This document shows, piece by piece, positions 44,136 through 54,128 of a stretch of DNA of 64,000 bases. Below the pieces are notes generated by a model. It was not told where the DNA came from, did no database searches, and saw only the letters and a program-made list of their open reading frames with translations. The DNA comes from Ferrimonas pelagia (GTDB taxonomy: Bacteria; Pseudomonadota; Gammaproteobacteria; Enterobacterales; Shewanellaceae): contig NZ_BAABJZ010000023.1 of the NCBI RefSeq assembly GCF_039543565.1, forward strand, positions 89,358 through 153,357, read 5' to 3'. The stretch's first letter is position 1, and each line of letters begins with the position of its first letter. The position numbers were made by a program, and so were the translations under genes.

Positions 44136-46511
44136 GTGACCCAATACGTACTCTGGTACCAAGAACTTGGCATGGATGATGTCAACCGTGTGGGCGGAAA
44201 GAACGCTTCACTGGGGGAGATGATCAGTAACCTGGCAAACGCAGGTGTGCAGGTCCCCGGCGGCTTTGCCACCACCTCTGACGCCTTTAACGAATTTCTT
44301 GAGCAGAGCGGTCTGAATGAAAAGATCTATGCGGTGCTCGACACACTCGATGTTGATGACATCGGCGCGTTGACCGAAGCGGGAGAGAACATTCGCCAGT
44401 GGATCATTGACACGCCCTTCACGCCGGAGCTGAATGCAGCGGTCGACACTGCCTATGCCGAGCTGGCGCAGGACGGCGGCGATGAGGTGTCGTTTGCGGT
44501 GCGCTCCTCCGCAACGGCCGAAGATATGCCTGATGCCTCCTTCGCCGGTCAGCAGGAGACCTTCCTTAACGTGCGTGGGATCGAGGCCGTTAAGCTGGCT
44601 ATCCATCATGTCTTCGCTTCGTTGTTTAACGATCGTGCCATCTCCTATCGTGTCCACCAGGGTTATGATCACCGCGGCGTCGCTCTGTCGGCCGGCGTTC
44701 AACGTATGGTGCGCTCCGATAAGTCTTCATCAGGGGTGATGTTCTCCATTGATACCGAGTCGGGTTTCGAAGATGTGGTGTTTGTGACCTCAGCCTACGG
44801 TTTGGGCGAGATGGTGGTGCAAGGGGCCGTGAACCCGGATGAGTTCTACGTCCATAAGCCCACCTTGGCGCAGGGATTCAAGTCCATTGTACGTCGTAAC
44901 TTGGGCTCCAAGCTGATCCAGATGGTTTACTCCAATGATGAGAGCCATGGTAAGCAGGTGGAGATCATCGATGTACCTGCAGAGCAAAGTAACCGCTTTT
45001 CTATCACCGATGATGAGGTCGCGGAGCTGGCTAAGCAGGCTGTGATCATCGAGAAACACTATGGCCGCCCTATGGATATCGAGTGGGCTAAAGATGGCTT
45101 AGACGGCAAGCTCTACATCGTACAAGCACGGCCTGAGACTGTCCGCTCCAATGAAGATGCGCAGGTTATCGAACGCTACACCCTTAACGGTCAGGGCGAG
45201 GTGCTCAGCGAGGGGCGTGCGATTGGTCATAAGATCGGTGCCGGTAAAGCCAAGGTGCTCGACTCGATTGAAGATATGGACATGATCCAGCCTGGTGACG
45301 TGCTGGTGACGGATATGACCGATCCCGATTGGGAGCCGATCATGAAGCGGGCGTCCGCGATTGTCACTAACCGGGGAGGCCGCACCTGTCACGCGGCTAT
45401 CATTGCGCGTGAATTGGGGATCCCTGCAGTTGTTGGCTGTGGCGATGCCACCACCAAAATCACCAATGATGATCCCATCACTGTGTCTTGTGCCGAAGGG
45501 GACACCGGATTTATCTATCAGGGTGAGCTGGATTTTGAGGTTAATCAATCCCGGGTTGATTTGCTGCCTGATCTGCCGATGAAGATCATGATGAACGTCG
45601 GTAACCCGGATCGGGCGTTTGATTTTGCCCGCTTGCCCAATGCGGGGATCGGCTTGGCAAGGCTTGAGTTTATCATCAATCGGATGATCGGCGTGCACCC
45701 TAAGGCGTTGCTGAACCTAAGTGATCAGGATAGCGATGTGCAGGAAGAGATCGCCGAGTTGATGGCCGGTTATGATGATCCCAAGGAGTTCTACATCACG
45801 CGTTTGTGTGAGGGGATCTCCACGCTGGCAGCATCGGTATATCCACAACGGATCATCGTTCGTATGTCCGACTTTAAGTCAAATGAGTACGCCAATCTGG
45901 TTGGCGGCGATCGCTACGAGCCGGAAGAGGAAAACCCGATGTTGGGTTTCCGTGGTGCATCACGCTATATCGACGACAGCTTCCGAGATTGTTTCGCCTT
46001 AGAGTGTGAAGCGGTCAAACGGGTGCGAGGTGAGATGGGCCTGACCAATGTGGAGATCATGATCCCCTTCGTGCGCACTGTGGGTGAAGCCAAAGGGGTG
46101 ATTGAGGAGTTGGCCAGCAATGGTCTGGAGCGGGGTAAGGATGGTCTGTTGGTGCAGATGATGTGCGAGTTGCCCTCGAATGCCTTGCTGGCGGACCAGT
46201 TCTTGGATCATTTTGATGGTTTCTCCATTGGTTCAAATGATATGACTCAGCTGGCGCTAGGGCTGGACCGGGATTCAGGGATCATCAGTCACCTGTTTGA
46301 TGAGCGCGACGAAGCGGTTAAAGCTTTGCTGTCCATGGCCATTAAGGCGTGTAAGGCGCGAGGGCGCTATGTCGGGATCTGCGGTCAGGGTCCATCCGAT
46401 CATGAAGACTTTGCTCAGTGGTTGGCAGAGGAGGGGATCGACTCGGTGTCCCTCAACCCGGATACCGTGGTTGATACCTGGTTATATCTGGGGAAAAAGC
46501 TGAACAAATAA
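44136..46511 (+). CDS. ppsA: Phosphoenolpyruvate synthase
   Basis: A 791-aa enzyme making PEP from pyruvate and ATP in gluconeogenesis. N-terminal ATP-binding domain (VGGKNASLGEMI; FAVRSSATAEDMPDASFAGQQ), central phosphohistidine domain with H419 in GGRTCHAAIIARELGIPAVVG, and C-terminal PEP-binding TIM barrel (GFSIGSNDMTQLALGLDRDS; CGQGPSDHEDFAQWL). Length matches E. coli PpsA (792). Regulated by PpsR at protein level and probably by HexR at the promoter. Confidence 0.98.
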   Translation: MTQYVLWYQELGMDDVNRVGGKNASLGEMISNLANAGVQVPGGFATTSDAFNEFLEQSGLNEKIYAVLDTLDVDDIGALTEAGENIRQWIIDTPFTPELNAAVDTAYAELAQDGGDEVSFAVRSSATAEDMPDASFAGQQETFLNVRGIEAVKLAIHHVFASLFNDRAISYRVHQGYDHRGVALSAGVQRMVRSDKSSSGVMFSIDTESGFEDVVFVTSAYGLGEMVVQGAVNPDEFYVHKPTLAQGFKSIVRRNLGSKLIQMVYSNDESHGKQVEIIDVPAEQSNRFSITDDEVAELAKQAVIIEKHYGRPMDIEWAKDGLDGKLYIVQARPETVRSNEDAQVIERYTLNGQGEVLSEGRAIGHKIGAGKAKVLDSIEDMDMIQPGDVLVTDMTDPDWEPIMKRASAIVTNRGGRTCHAAIIARELGIPAVVGCGDATTKITNDDPITVSCAEGDTGFIYQGELDFEVNQSRVDLLPDLPMKIMMNVGNPDRAFDFARLPNAGIGLARLEFIINRMIGVHPKALLNLSDQDSDVQEEIAELMAGYDDPKEFYITRLCEGISTLAASVYPQRIIVRMSDFKSNEYANLVGGDRYEPEEENPMLGFRGASRYIDDSFRDCFALECEAVKRVRGEMGLTNVEIMIPFVRTVGEAKGVIEELASNGLERGKDGLLVQMMCELPSNALLADQFLDHFDGFSIGSNDMTQLALGLDRDSGIISHLFDERDEAVKALLSMAIKACKARGRYVGICGQGPSDHEDFAQWLAEEGIDSVSLNPDTVVDTWLYLGKKLNK

Positions 46512-46550
46512 GTTCGCCGAATGCTGCGATAAGCCAGTTGATGTGAATGA

Positions 46551-46584
46551 GAAGAAGCCGCTGCTAAAGCGGCTTCTTTTTTTT
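46551..46584 (+). terminator. Terminator after ppsA
   Basis: AGAAGCCGCT and AGCGGCTTCT form a 10-bp stem with a 5-base loop and an eight-T tract, 41 bases after the ppsA stop. Confidence 0.92.
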
Positions 46585-46623
46585 ATCCTAGGGAGACTAG
46601 GACAAGAATAAAAGGATGTCGCT

Positions 46624-49600
46624 ATGCTGCCCGCGCTGGATCCCCAAGCGAGTTTGGCTCCCCAATACCAAGAGTATCTGCTTGCGCTGCGCGGAGCTGG
46701 GTTTCAGGGGGAGATCGAAACCCGTTATGGTCATCGCCTGACTTACGCCACCGATAACAGCATCTACCAGTTGTTGCCTCAGGCGGTGATCTGTCCCCGG
46801 GGAAAGTCGGATCTGCAGATCGCACTGCGGCTGGCGCAGAATGAGGCCTTTGCGGGGATCACCTTTTCGGCCCGAGGGGGCGGCACCGGCACCAATGGAC
46901 AGAGTCTCAACACCGGGATCATCGTCGATCTCAGCCGCCACCTGACCCAGGTGATATCCATTGAGGTTGAGGCGCGGTGTGCGCAGGTGCAGGCCGGCGT
47001 GATCAAGGATGCGTTAAATGATGCGTTACGGCCGAGTGGGCTGTTTTTCTCGCCGGATCTCTCGACCTCGAATCGTGCCACGCTGGGGGGGATGATCAAC
47101 ACCGATGCCTCAGGGGCGGGCTCTTTGGTTTACGGTAAAACCTCCGATCATATCGTGTCGGTCACCGCCATATTGGACGATGGCAGCGAGCTGGTGACCG
47201 CAGCGTGGGATGCACAGGCGCGAAGTCAATTACGTGGCCGGGCTAAACAGTTGGCGGAGTCGGTGCTGGCCCTATGTCAGGACCGGCAAGGATTGATCGC
47301 GCAACAGTTTCCAAAGTTGAACCGTTTTCTGACCGGGTATGATCTCAATCACGCCTACGATCCCCAGACCGATCGGCTGGATCTTACCCGCTTATTGTGT
47401 GGCTCTGAGGGCACGCTGGCGTTTATCGTCGAAGCTTGCGTCGATCTGGATCCTTTGCCAGAGCAGCGGGTGCTGGTGAACATTCAGTACGACAGTTTTG
47501 ATGCCGCCTTGCGTGATGCCCCTGGCTTGGTTGCAGCCCAGGCTAACGTGGTCGAAACCATTGACGCCAATGTGCTTGGCTTGGCGCGTGAGGATGTCAG
47601 TTGGCATACGGTCGCCGAGCTGGTCGAGCCTGCAGGTGATGAGGAGCTGCGCCGCTTCGATGGGATCAATATGGTGGAATTTGCCGGCGAGCCCGAGCAG
47701 GTGGAAGCGCGCTTGTTGGCGTTGTTGGCCCGGCTCGATCAGGCCGGATCCGGTGTGTTGGGGTACAAGATCTGCCGGGCGCGAGTGGAGATCGAGCGGA
47801 TCTATGCGATGCGGAAAAAAGCGGTAGGGCTGCTTGGTAATGCTAAAGGGGCGCGTAAGCCGCTGCCCTTTGCCGAGGACACGGCGGTGCCGCCGGAACG
47901 TTTGGCCGATTTTATCGCCGAGTTTCGCGCCTTGCTCGATGCCGAAGGATTGAATTACGGCATGTTCGGTCATGTTGACGCCGGCGTGCTGCATGTGCGG
48001 CCAGCGCTGGATCTGTGCGATCCTGCCGATGAAAAGCTGCTGTATTCGCTGTCGGATCAGGTAGCCGCACTGACACAGCGCTACGGTGGCTTGATGTGGG
48101 GGGAGCACGGGCGAGGGATCCGTTCAAAATATGGCCCGGCCGTGTTTGGTGAGTTGTTTGACGATCTGCGCCGGATCAAGGCGTGGTTTGATCCGGACAA
48201 TAAGCTCAACCCCGGTAAGATCTGCACGCCACTGGGCAGTGATGCGGAGGTGATGCCGCTGGAGACGGTCAGCCGTGGCAGCTTTAATCGCCAGATCAGC
48301 CCACTGAGTCGGGAGCAGTATGAGCGGGCCATTCGCTGCAATGGCAATGGCCTCTGTTTTAATTACCAATCCGAAACCCCGATGTGTCCGAGTTACAAAG
48401 CCAGTGGCGATCGGCTGGAAAGCCCGAAAGGGCGGGCTGAATTGATGCGGGCCTGGCTGCGCTTGTTGGCCACGCAAGGGGTGGACATGAGCCAATACCC
48501 ACCCAAGCCGGCACCTTGGTGGCAACGGCTGGCCAACAACCTAAGTAAGCAGCCGGATTTTTCGCACGAGGTGTATGCGGGGATGCAAAGCTGCCTGGCA
48601 TGCAAAGCCTGCTCCGGCGCTTGCCCCGTTAAGGTTGATATCCCCACCTTACGAGCTGAGTTTCTCCACCACTATTACGGCCGCTACTTGCGCCCGTTGA
48701 AGGATCACCTCGTGGCGGGATTGGAAGACACCCTGCCGTTGCAGGCGAAGTTTGCCGGGGCGATGAATGCATTGAGCCAAAATAGGCTGAGCAAATACGT
48801 GGTCGACAAGTTGTTGGGCTATGTCGATGCGCCGGCGTTATCTGTGCCGACGCTCACGGAGCGACTCGGGGACAGCCAGCCGATGACGATGGCGCAGTTG
48901 GAGCAACGACTCAAGGTCGCCAGCGACGCCCAACGCGCCGACATGGTGTTGCTGGTGCAGGATCCTTTCAACAGCCATTACGATGCGAGCGTGGTTGAGC
49001 AGGGCCTTCGCCTATTGACCAAACTGGGACTGACGCCTTTGCTGGTGCCCTATCTGCCCAATGGTAAGCCACAGCATATCAAAGGATTTCTCGACCGATT
49101 CAAGCGAACGGCGCAGATCACGACGCGGGCGTTGAACCGACTTAGTGACTATGGTGTGCCTATGGTGGGGCTGGATCCGGCGTTGGTGCTGACCTATAGC
49201 GATGAGTATGTGGAGAGTCTGGGCAGGGAGGCCGTTCAGTTTGAGGTGTCCATGCTGCCCAGTTATTTGTTAAGCCAGCGCCATCGCTGGCCTAAAGTAA
49301 CTCAAGTCAAAGCCAAATATCGGTTGATGGGTCATTGTACCGAGAGCAGTGTTCGGCCTCAGGGCGCAGCGGAGTGGCAGACGCTGATGGGCCACTTTGG
49401 TTTGCAGTTGGAGCTGATCAGCGTGGGTTGCTGTGGCATGGCTGGCACTTATGGGCACGAAAGGAGCAATCTGCAGCGCTCCAAGGCCTTATATCAGATG
49501 CATTGGGCGGACAGCATTGATGCGGTGGCCGCTGAGCCTCTGGTGAGTGGTTATTCCTGTCGCAGTCAGGTGAAACGGTTGGCTGGCAAGGCGATGCGAC

Positions 49601-49647
49601 ATCCGTTGCAGGCCTTATTGGAGCAGATCGAGCGGGAGTTAGGGTGA
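46624..49647 (+). CDS. ydiJ: FAD/Fe-S D-2-hydroxyglutarate dehydrogenase, YdiJ type
   Basis: A 1007-aa protein (E. coli YdiJ 1018 aa). The N-terminal FAD-binding PCMH domain (about 50-230) contains FSARGGGTGTNGQSLNTGIIVDLS and NTDASGAGSLVYGKTSDHI; then an FAD-oxidase C domain (about 270-540) and a CCG/Fe-S region. Cysteines in NGNGLCFNYQSETPMCPSY and CLACKACSGACPVKVDIP suit two 4Fe-4S clusters. The C-terminal part has CTESSVRP and GCCGMAGTYGHE typical of CCG domains. The E. coli protein oxidises D-2-hydroxyglutarate. Position near ppsA/aroH matches the enterobacterial order. Its stop overlaps the next start (TGATG). Confidence 0.93.
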   Translation: MLPALDPQASLAPQYQEYLLALRGAGFQGEIETRYGHRLTYATDNSIYQLLPQAVICPRGKSDLQIALRLAQNEAFAGITFSARGGGTGTNGQSLNTGIIVDLSRHLTQVISIEVEARCAQVQAGVIKDALNDALRPSGLFFSPDLSTSNRATLGGMINTDASGAGSLVYGKTSDHIVSVTAILDDGSELVTAAWDAQARSQLRGRAKQLAESVLALCQDRQGLIAQQFPKLNRFLTGYDLNHAYDPQTDRLDLTRLLCGSEGTLAFIVEACVDLDPLPEQRVLVNIQYDSFDAALRDAPGLVAAQANVVETIDANVLGLAREDVSWHTVAELVEPAGDEELRRFDGINMVEFAGEPEQVEARLLALLARLDQAGSGVLGYKICRARVEIERIYAMRKKAVGLLGNAKGARKPLPFAEDTAVPPERLADFIAEFRALLDAEGLNYGMFGHVDAGVLHVRPALDLCDPADEKLLYSLSDQVAALTQRYGGLMWGEHGRGIRSKYGPAVFGELFDDLRRIKAWFDPDNKLNPGKICTPLGSDAEVMPLETVSRGSFNRQISPLSREQYERAIRCNGNGLCFNYQSETPMCPSYKASGDRLESPKGRAELMRAWLRLLATQGVDMSQYPPKPAPWWQRLANNLSKQPDFSHEVYAGMQSCLACKACSGACPVKVDIPTLRAEFLHHYYGRYLRPLKDHLVAGLEDTLPLQAKFAGAMNALSQNRLSKYVVDKLLGYVDAPALSVPTLTERLGDSQPMTMAQLEQRLKVASDAQRADMVLLVQDPFNSHYDASVVEQGLRLLTKLGLTPLLVPYLPNGKPQHIKGFLDRFKRTAQITTRALNRLSDYGVPMVGLDPALVLTYSDEYVESLGREAVQFEVSMLPSYLLSQRHRWPKVTQVKAKYRLMGHCTESSVRPQGAAEWQTLMGHFGLQLELISVGCCGMAGTYGHERSNLQRSKALYQMHWADSIDAVAAEPLVSGYSCRSQVKRLAGKAMRHPLQALLEQIERELG

Positions 49648-50150
49648 TGTTGGCGCGTTTGGAAACCCAGGTGGGGGAGCATCCGAAGCTGGACAATTGG
49701 GATCCGCCCTTATGTGGTGACATTGATATTCAGATCGATCGGCAGGGGCAGTGGCACAGTCTCGGTACCCCAATGCACCGCGAGCGTTTGGTTCGCCTGT
49801 TTGCTAGCGTGCTGCGTCGCGAAGCGGACGGTGACTATTACCTCGTGACACCGGTGGAAAAGTGGCGGATCAAGGTGGCCGATAAGCCCTTTGTCATGAC
49901 CGAATTGGTTCAGCGCGATGGGCAATGGTGGTTGCAGGGGCCCTTTGATCTGGCCTGTCCGATCAGCGGCGCCCACCCCTGGACCCTGGAGCAGGGGCTG
50001 CCTTGCGTTCGACTCTGGCATGGCAATCAAGCCCGGATCAGCCGTAACCTGTATTATCAGCTGGCGGAGCAGGCTATTGAAAAAAATGGTCAATATGGCA
50101 TAGAGCTGGCTGAGCAGTGGTGTGTATTAGGCGACGCTGAGCCGGCCTAA
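49647..50150 (+). CDS. DUF1285 protein
   Basis: A 167-aa protein started at ATG 49647, which overlaps the ydiJ stop by one base; a GTG at 49644 is also in frame. It starts LARLETQVGEHPKLDNWDPPLCGDIDIQIDRQG and contains GTPMHRERLVRLFASVLRREADGDYYLVTPVEKWRI, the hallmarks of DUF1285, a two-domain beta-rich protein of unknown function. Translational coupling suggests expression with ydiJ. Confidence 0.88.
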   Translation: MLARLETQVGEHPKLDNWDPPLCGDIDIQIDRQGQWHSLGTPMHRERLVRLFASVLRREADGDYYLVTPVEKWRIKVADKPFVMTELVQRDGQWWLQGPFDLACPISGAHPWTLEQGLPCVRLWHGNQARISRNLYYQLAEQAIEKNGQYGIELAEQWCVLGDAEPA

Positions 50151-50398
50151 ACCCAGCATTGCCGCAGCGAGCCGAGCATCGCCTTTATTGGCCTGTCGTT
50201 ATTTGTTTTGGCGCTGGCATCGCCTCGGACATGCCACGCGGTTTGGTTCCCCCTGAAGCCTAGCCTGTCGCGGGGCAAGGCTTGTGCTTGAACCGCGGCT
50301 CCTCCCCCTGTTCTCGGCGGCCGATCCGCAAGGGTCTACACTTGCGGTACTTGCATCGGGATCGCCCGGAGCCGGCCTAAGGGAGAGGGAGTTAGGAT

Positions 50399-51472
50399 AT
50401 GGCAAAGCCGCTGACACACAGGATCGTCTCGAAACTCGCCCGCTTACATGATTTTTACCCGCGTAACCTTCGTCTCAGTCTCAGCCGCGAGCCCACCATA
50501 CAGGTCTTAGTCGAAGACGACAGTCAGTTTAATTTTGCTTTTTTTCATTGGCTTGAGGCCACCCACCCGGCGATATATCGGCAGCTGCGATTTACCTTGA
50601 GTGACTCTCGTTGGGCGCAGCGCGCCGGTAGCGATGCCTTGTTGTTGCCTTGGTTGCGGGATCCCGTCCGGGAGCGAGATCTGGCGCTGTACCAGCGGGT
50701 TGTTACGATCGAGCAGGCCTATGCGGCGGTCGGCTGTGGGATCGTCAATCCGGTGCGGGTGTTGAGCAATGCCCGCAAAAAGGTGGCGTTGGACGCGGCG
50801 CGCTCCTTGGGGATCCGTTGTGCCGATATTGTGCTGTGTGGGCCAGAAACCGCCTTTGCGGCGCTGGAGCAGCGGTTGGGATTGCCGTTTATTGTGCGCG
50901 ATGACGCAACTCATGCCAGGCCGATGCGTCTGGTTCGTTGTCAGAGTGACTTTGACGGGATCGATTGGCAGGGCTTTCGCCAGCCGGCAGCGTGTGAATA
51001 CATAGACACGCGCGGCAGCGATGGCTGTTTTCGCAAGTATCGCTATGTACTGGTGGGGGAGCGTGGTGTGCCCCATCATCTGATCGTGTCCAACGATTGG
51101 TGTATACGGGCGCAGAGCCGGCTGCATCATGAGGAGTACGTGGCTGAGGAAGCCCGGTACCTGCAGTTAGACGCGGAGCCCCATCATCGGGTGCTCAATC
51201 GTTTACGCAAGAAGCTGGAGCTGGATCTGGTGGCGTTTGATTATGGTCTCGATCCTCAAGGGCAATTGGTGTTGTGGGAGCCCAATCCGTTTCCCTATCT
51301 GTGGGATCAACGCAAAGATCAGGTGAGTCGACTGCAGGGCCAGCGTGCACAGGCGTACCGGATCTTTCAATTAATGCTGGAGCTTTGCCTGCAAAAAGGC
51401 GGGTTGCGGATCGAGCCTCGTACCGGCCAACTGCAGCGCCTTGATGGGGAGGGGCAACTCGAGCGCGCCTGA
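50399..51472 (+). CDS. ATP-grasp-like protein of unknown substrate
   Basis: A 357-aa soluble protein. The C-terminal portion reads as the last part of an ATP-grasp fold: LDLVAFDYGLDPQGQLVLWEPNPFP, with Asp, E294 and N296 as the expected Mg ligands; IVRDDATHARPMRLV (about 165-180) fits the nucleotide-binding lobe. The N-terminal 110 residues (SREPTIQVLVEDDSQFNFAFFHWLEATHP) look like the preceding Rossmann-like domain. ATP-grasp enzymes join a carboxylate to an amine or thiol. No neighbour reveals the substrate. It has its own ribosome site (GGGAGAGGGAG) and is convergent with kefB. Confidence 0.7.
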   Translation: MAKPLTHRIVSKLARLHDFYPRNLRLSLSREPTIQVLVEDDSQFNFAFFHWLEATHPAIYRQLRFTLSDSRWAQRAGSDALLLPWLRDPVRERDLALYQRVVTIEQAYAAVGCGIVNPVRVLSNARKKVALDAARSLGIRCADIVLCGPETAFAALEQRLGLPFIVRDDATHARPMRLVRCQSDFDGIDWQGFRQPAACEYIDTRGSDGCFRKYRYVLVGERGVPHHLIVSNDWCIRAQSRLHHEEYVAEEARYLQLDAEPHHRVLNRLRKKLELDLVAFDYGLDPQGQLVLWEPNPFPYLWDQRKDQVSRLQGQRAQAYRIFQLMLELCLQKGGLRIEPRTGQLQRLDGEGQLERA

Positions 51473-51514
51473 TCTCGGTTGAGTACTCAGTCGTGCCTGA
51501 TGCCCTCATGATAC

Positions 51515-53437
51515 TCACTCATCGGAAGGGCTCTGGCGGTCTTGGATCAGATCATCGACATAACCTTTCGGCGGTGGGGTCCAGGCGCGGGCATAGCTGG
51601 AGTGGTTGTCATCCCGATCTTTGTCGAGAATGGTGCTGGCTTGTTGCACCTTGGCGAGAAAGCTGGCCCGGTAGTTGGCGTTGGTACGCCAATCATTGTT
51701 TTCCAGCCAGTGTTGGTACAGCGTATCCATTGTGCCCTCTTCGTGGCATCGAAATGCGCGGATCTTTTGTTCGGCGGCAAATGGATGGATCCCTAAGGCC
51801 ACTAAGGATTGGTTGGCGGTCTTCAATGAGCCCTCAAAGGTTTCGCGTGTGATGAAATCGGCACCCGCTTGCTTGAGTTTGTAGTAGTGGCCCCGATCCC
51901 AGGCGCGCGCCAAGACCTTTAAGTGTGGGTGATGGGCCTTACAGTGGTGCACCAACTGTAGCGCCTTGTCCTGATCGTCGATGGCGATCACCATGAGTTT
52001 GGCTTGCTCTATCCCCGCGCTATGGAGCAGATCTGGCCGGGAGGCATCGCCGTAAAAGGCTTTTAATCCCACGGCTCGCATCGCTTCGATCTGGGTCGGT
52101 GAGAGATCGAGGATCACCGGATCAACTTTGCACGCCGTTAACGCTCGACTGACGACCTGACCAAATCGGCCCATGCCGGCGATCAGTACCGCACTGCTGT
52201 GATCGATCTCATCGGCAGCGCGATTCTTATCCTGACTAAAGCGGGGCAATATTACTCGCTCATAGAGGATAAACAATCCGGGTGTCAGCAGCATAGATAG
52301 CGCCACAACCAGTGACAGGGTTGGCATCAGCTCAGGTGGGATCACCGATTGTTGGGCACTGAATGAGAGCAGCACAAAGCCAAACTCGCCAGCTTGCGCC
52401 AAGGAAAGACTGAACAACCAGCGCTCGGCCAAGCGGATCTTAAAGATAAAGCTCAGCGCGAGCAGCACCAGGCACTTGATCAGTATGACGCCGAAGGTTA
52501 ATGCCATCACCAGCGCAAAATCGGCAAACAGCACATCAAAGCGGATCCCTGCGCCCACGGTAATAAAAAACAAGCCTAACAACAGGCCTTTAAAGGGCTC
52601 GATATCGGATTCCAGTTCATGGCGAAATTCGCTGGTGGCTAGGACGACGCCGGCCAGAAACGTGCCCAGAGCGGGGGATAGCCCCACCAATGACATAAGC
52701 ACCGCGATCCCGATGATCAACATCAGCGCCGCCGCAGTGAAGATCTCGCGTAGCCGTGCGCTGGCGATCATGCGAAACAGCGGGCGGGTCAGGTAGTGTC
52801 CGCCCAGCACCACGATGGCAATGGCACCAGCGACGGCTAACGCTTTGCCCCAGCCGGGCAGGTGGGCCACCAAGCTCAGCTCTGCATGGCCCCCCTCAAC
52901 AGCTGTTCCCGCTTGCTGCAACTCGGGCAGGGCCAACAGCGGGATAAGCGCCAGCATGGGAATGACGGCGATGTCTTGAAACAGCAGTACGCTAAAGGCG
53001 GCTCGACCGCCTTCGGTTTTGCTGAGACCTTTTTCGTTGAGGGTTTGCAGCACGATGGCGGTGGAGGAGAGTGCGAAGATCAGGCCGATGGCGAGCGCCA
53101 GACGCCAATCTAATCCCATCAGGTAAGCGAGGGCGGTGATGATCCCTGTGGTTAAGCCGACCTGCAAACCGCCGAGGCCCAGCAGCTTGCCGCGCATCTG
53201 CCAGAGCATCTGCGGCTCCAGCTCCAGTCCGACGAGGAACAGCATCATGACCACACCAAACTCGGCGAAGTGTTGCAGTGTCTCGGTTTCTGAGCCCACC
53301 AGACCAAGCACGGGGCCGATCACCACCCCGGCGATCAGGTACCCCAGTACGGATCCCAAGCCAAATCGGTTGGCCAAGGGCACGGCGATCACCGCGGCGA
53401 CCAGATAGATAAAGCTGTACAGCAGGATGTCAGTCAT
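51515..53437 (-). CDS. kefB: Glutathione-regulated potassium efflux antiporter, KefB/KefC type
   Basis: A 640-aa protein from ATG 53437; an upstream start at 53464 adds nine residues. Residues 1-385 are a CPA2 antiporter domain with about 12 helices (RFGLGSVLGYLIAGVVIGP; FGVVMMLFLVGLELEP; LLFQDIAVIPML). A cytosolic RCK/TrkA-N domain follows (about 395-520: VLIAGMGRFGQVVSRAL). It expels potassium during electrophile stress under glutathione control. The start lies inside the end of kefG, indicating translational coupling with its activator. Confidence 0.95.
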   Translation of the reverse strand: MTDILLYSFIYLVAAVIAVPLANRFGLGSVLGYLIAGVVIGPVLGLVGSETETLQHFAEFGVVMMLFLVGLELEPQMLWQMRGKLLGLGGLQVGLTTGIITALAYLMGLDWRLALAIGLIFALSSTAIVLQTLNEKGLSKTEGGRAAFSVLLFQDIAVIPMLALIPLLALPELQQAGTAVEGGHAELSLVAHLPGWGKALAVAGAIAIVVLGGHYLTRPLFRMIASARLREIFTAAALMLIIGIAVLMSLVGLSPALGTFLAGVVLATSEFRHELESDIEPFKGLLLGLFFITVGAGIRFDVLFADFALVMALTFGVILIKCLVLLALSFIFKIRLAERWLFSLSLAQAGEFGFVLLSFSAQQSVIPPELMPTLSLVVALSMLLTPGLFILYERVILPRFSQDKNRAADEIDHSSAVLIAGMGRFGQVVSRALTACKVDPVILDLSPTQIEAMRAVGLKAFYGDASRPDLLHSAGIEQAKLMVIAIDDQDKALQLVHHCKAHHPHLKVLARAWDRGHYYKLKQAGADFITRETFEGSLKTANQSLVALGIHPFAAEQKIRAFRCHEEGTMDTLYQHWLENNDWRTNANYRASFLAKVQQASTILDKDRDDNHSSYARAWTPPPKGYVDDLIQDRQSPSDE

Positions 53438-54056
53438 GCGCGGCGTCCCCGAGGTGCCAGTCATTGAGTTGAGTCAGTTGACTGAGCTGGGTGATGTCGA
53501 CCTTATGATGGCGTATGGCCTCAAGCAGGGACAGGGTATGGTGGATATGATCCTGTAATCGGCTCTGCGCTTGTGCATGGCGGGCGTCATATAAAACCAA
53601 GGGGGGCAGATAGCGCAGCTTACAGAGGGTGGCCGTCATCTCGATGGGGCGAAACAGTTCGGCAATGGAGTGGCGATTGAGCCCATCGGGCTGATAGGCG
53701 CTCAGTGGCCCACCGGCGCTTACGATACTGAAAAACAGTTTGCCTTTGAGCGCATTGCCGGTAGAGCCATAGGCGAAGCCGTACTCGAGGACCAGATCTT
53801 GCCACTCTTTGAGGATCGCTGGAGTGGAGTACCAATACAGGGGGTGGAGGAAGATGATGACATCGTGTGTGGTGAGACGCTGTTGTTCCGCTTCTATGTC
53901 GATCTCCATGGTGGGGTATTCGGCATAGAGATCCACCAGCGTAAGCCCAGGTAAAGGCGCCAGAGCTTGTGCCAGTGGTCGATTTATCTCAGAGCGATGC
54001 TGGCTTGGATGGGCCAGCAGAACCAGGATCTTGCGCGGGGGTATATCGGCAACCAT
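53430..54056 (-). CDS. kefG: Kef ancillary NAD(P)H oxidoreductase, KefG/KefF type
   Basis: A 208-aa flavodoxin-fold quinone-reductase-like protein: KILVLLAHPSQHRSEINRPLAQA (FMN phosphate site), IIFLHPLYWYSTPAILKEWQDLVLEYGFAYG and LFFSIVSAGGP are typical. KefF/KefG bind the antiporter and are needed for full activity. Overlap of eight bases with kefB supports the pairing. Confidence 0.92.
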   Translation of the reverse strand: MVADIPPRKILVLLAHPSQHRSEINRPLAQALAPLPGLTLVDLYAEYPTMEIDIEAEQQRLTTHDVIIFLHPLYWYSTPAILKEWQDLVLEYGFAYGSTGNALKGKLFFSIVSAGGPLSAYQPDGLNRHSIAELFRPIEMTATLCKLRYLPPLVLYDARHAQAQSRLQDHIHHTLSLLEAIRHHKVDITQLSQLTQLNDWHLGDAAHD

Positions 54057-54128
54057 GCGACCAAGCTCTATTGTGAAACATTGATATGTTCAACAGCTTA
54101 GTACAGATCGCCGGTGCTGCAGGGGAGG

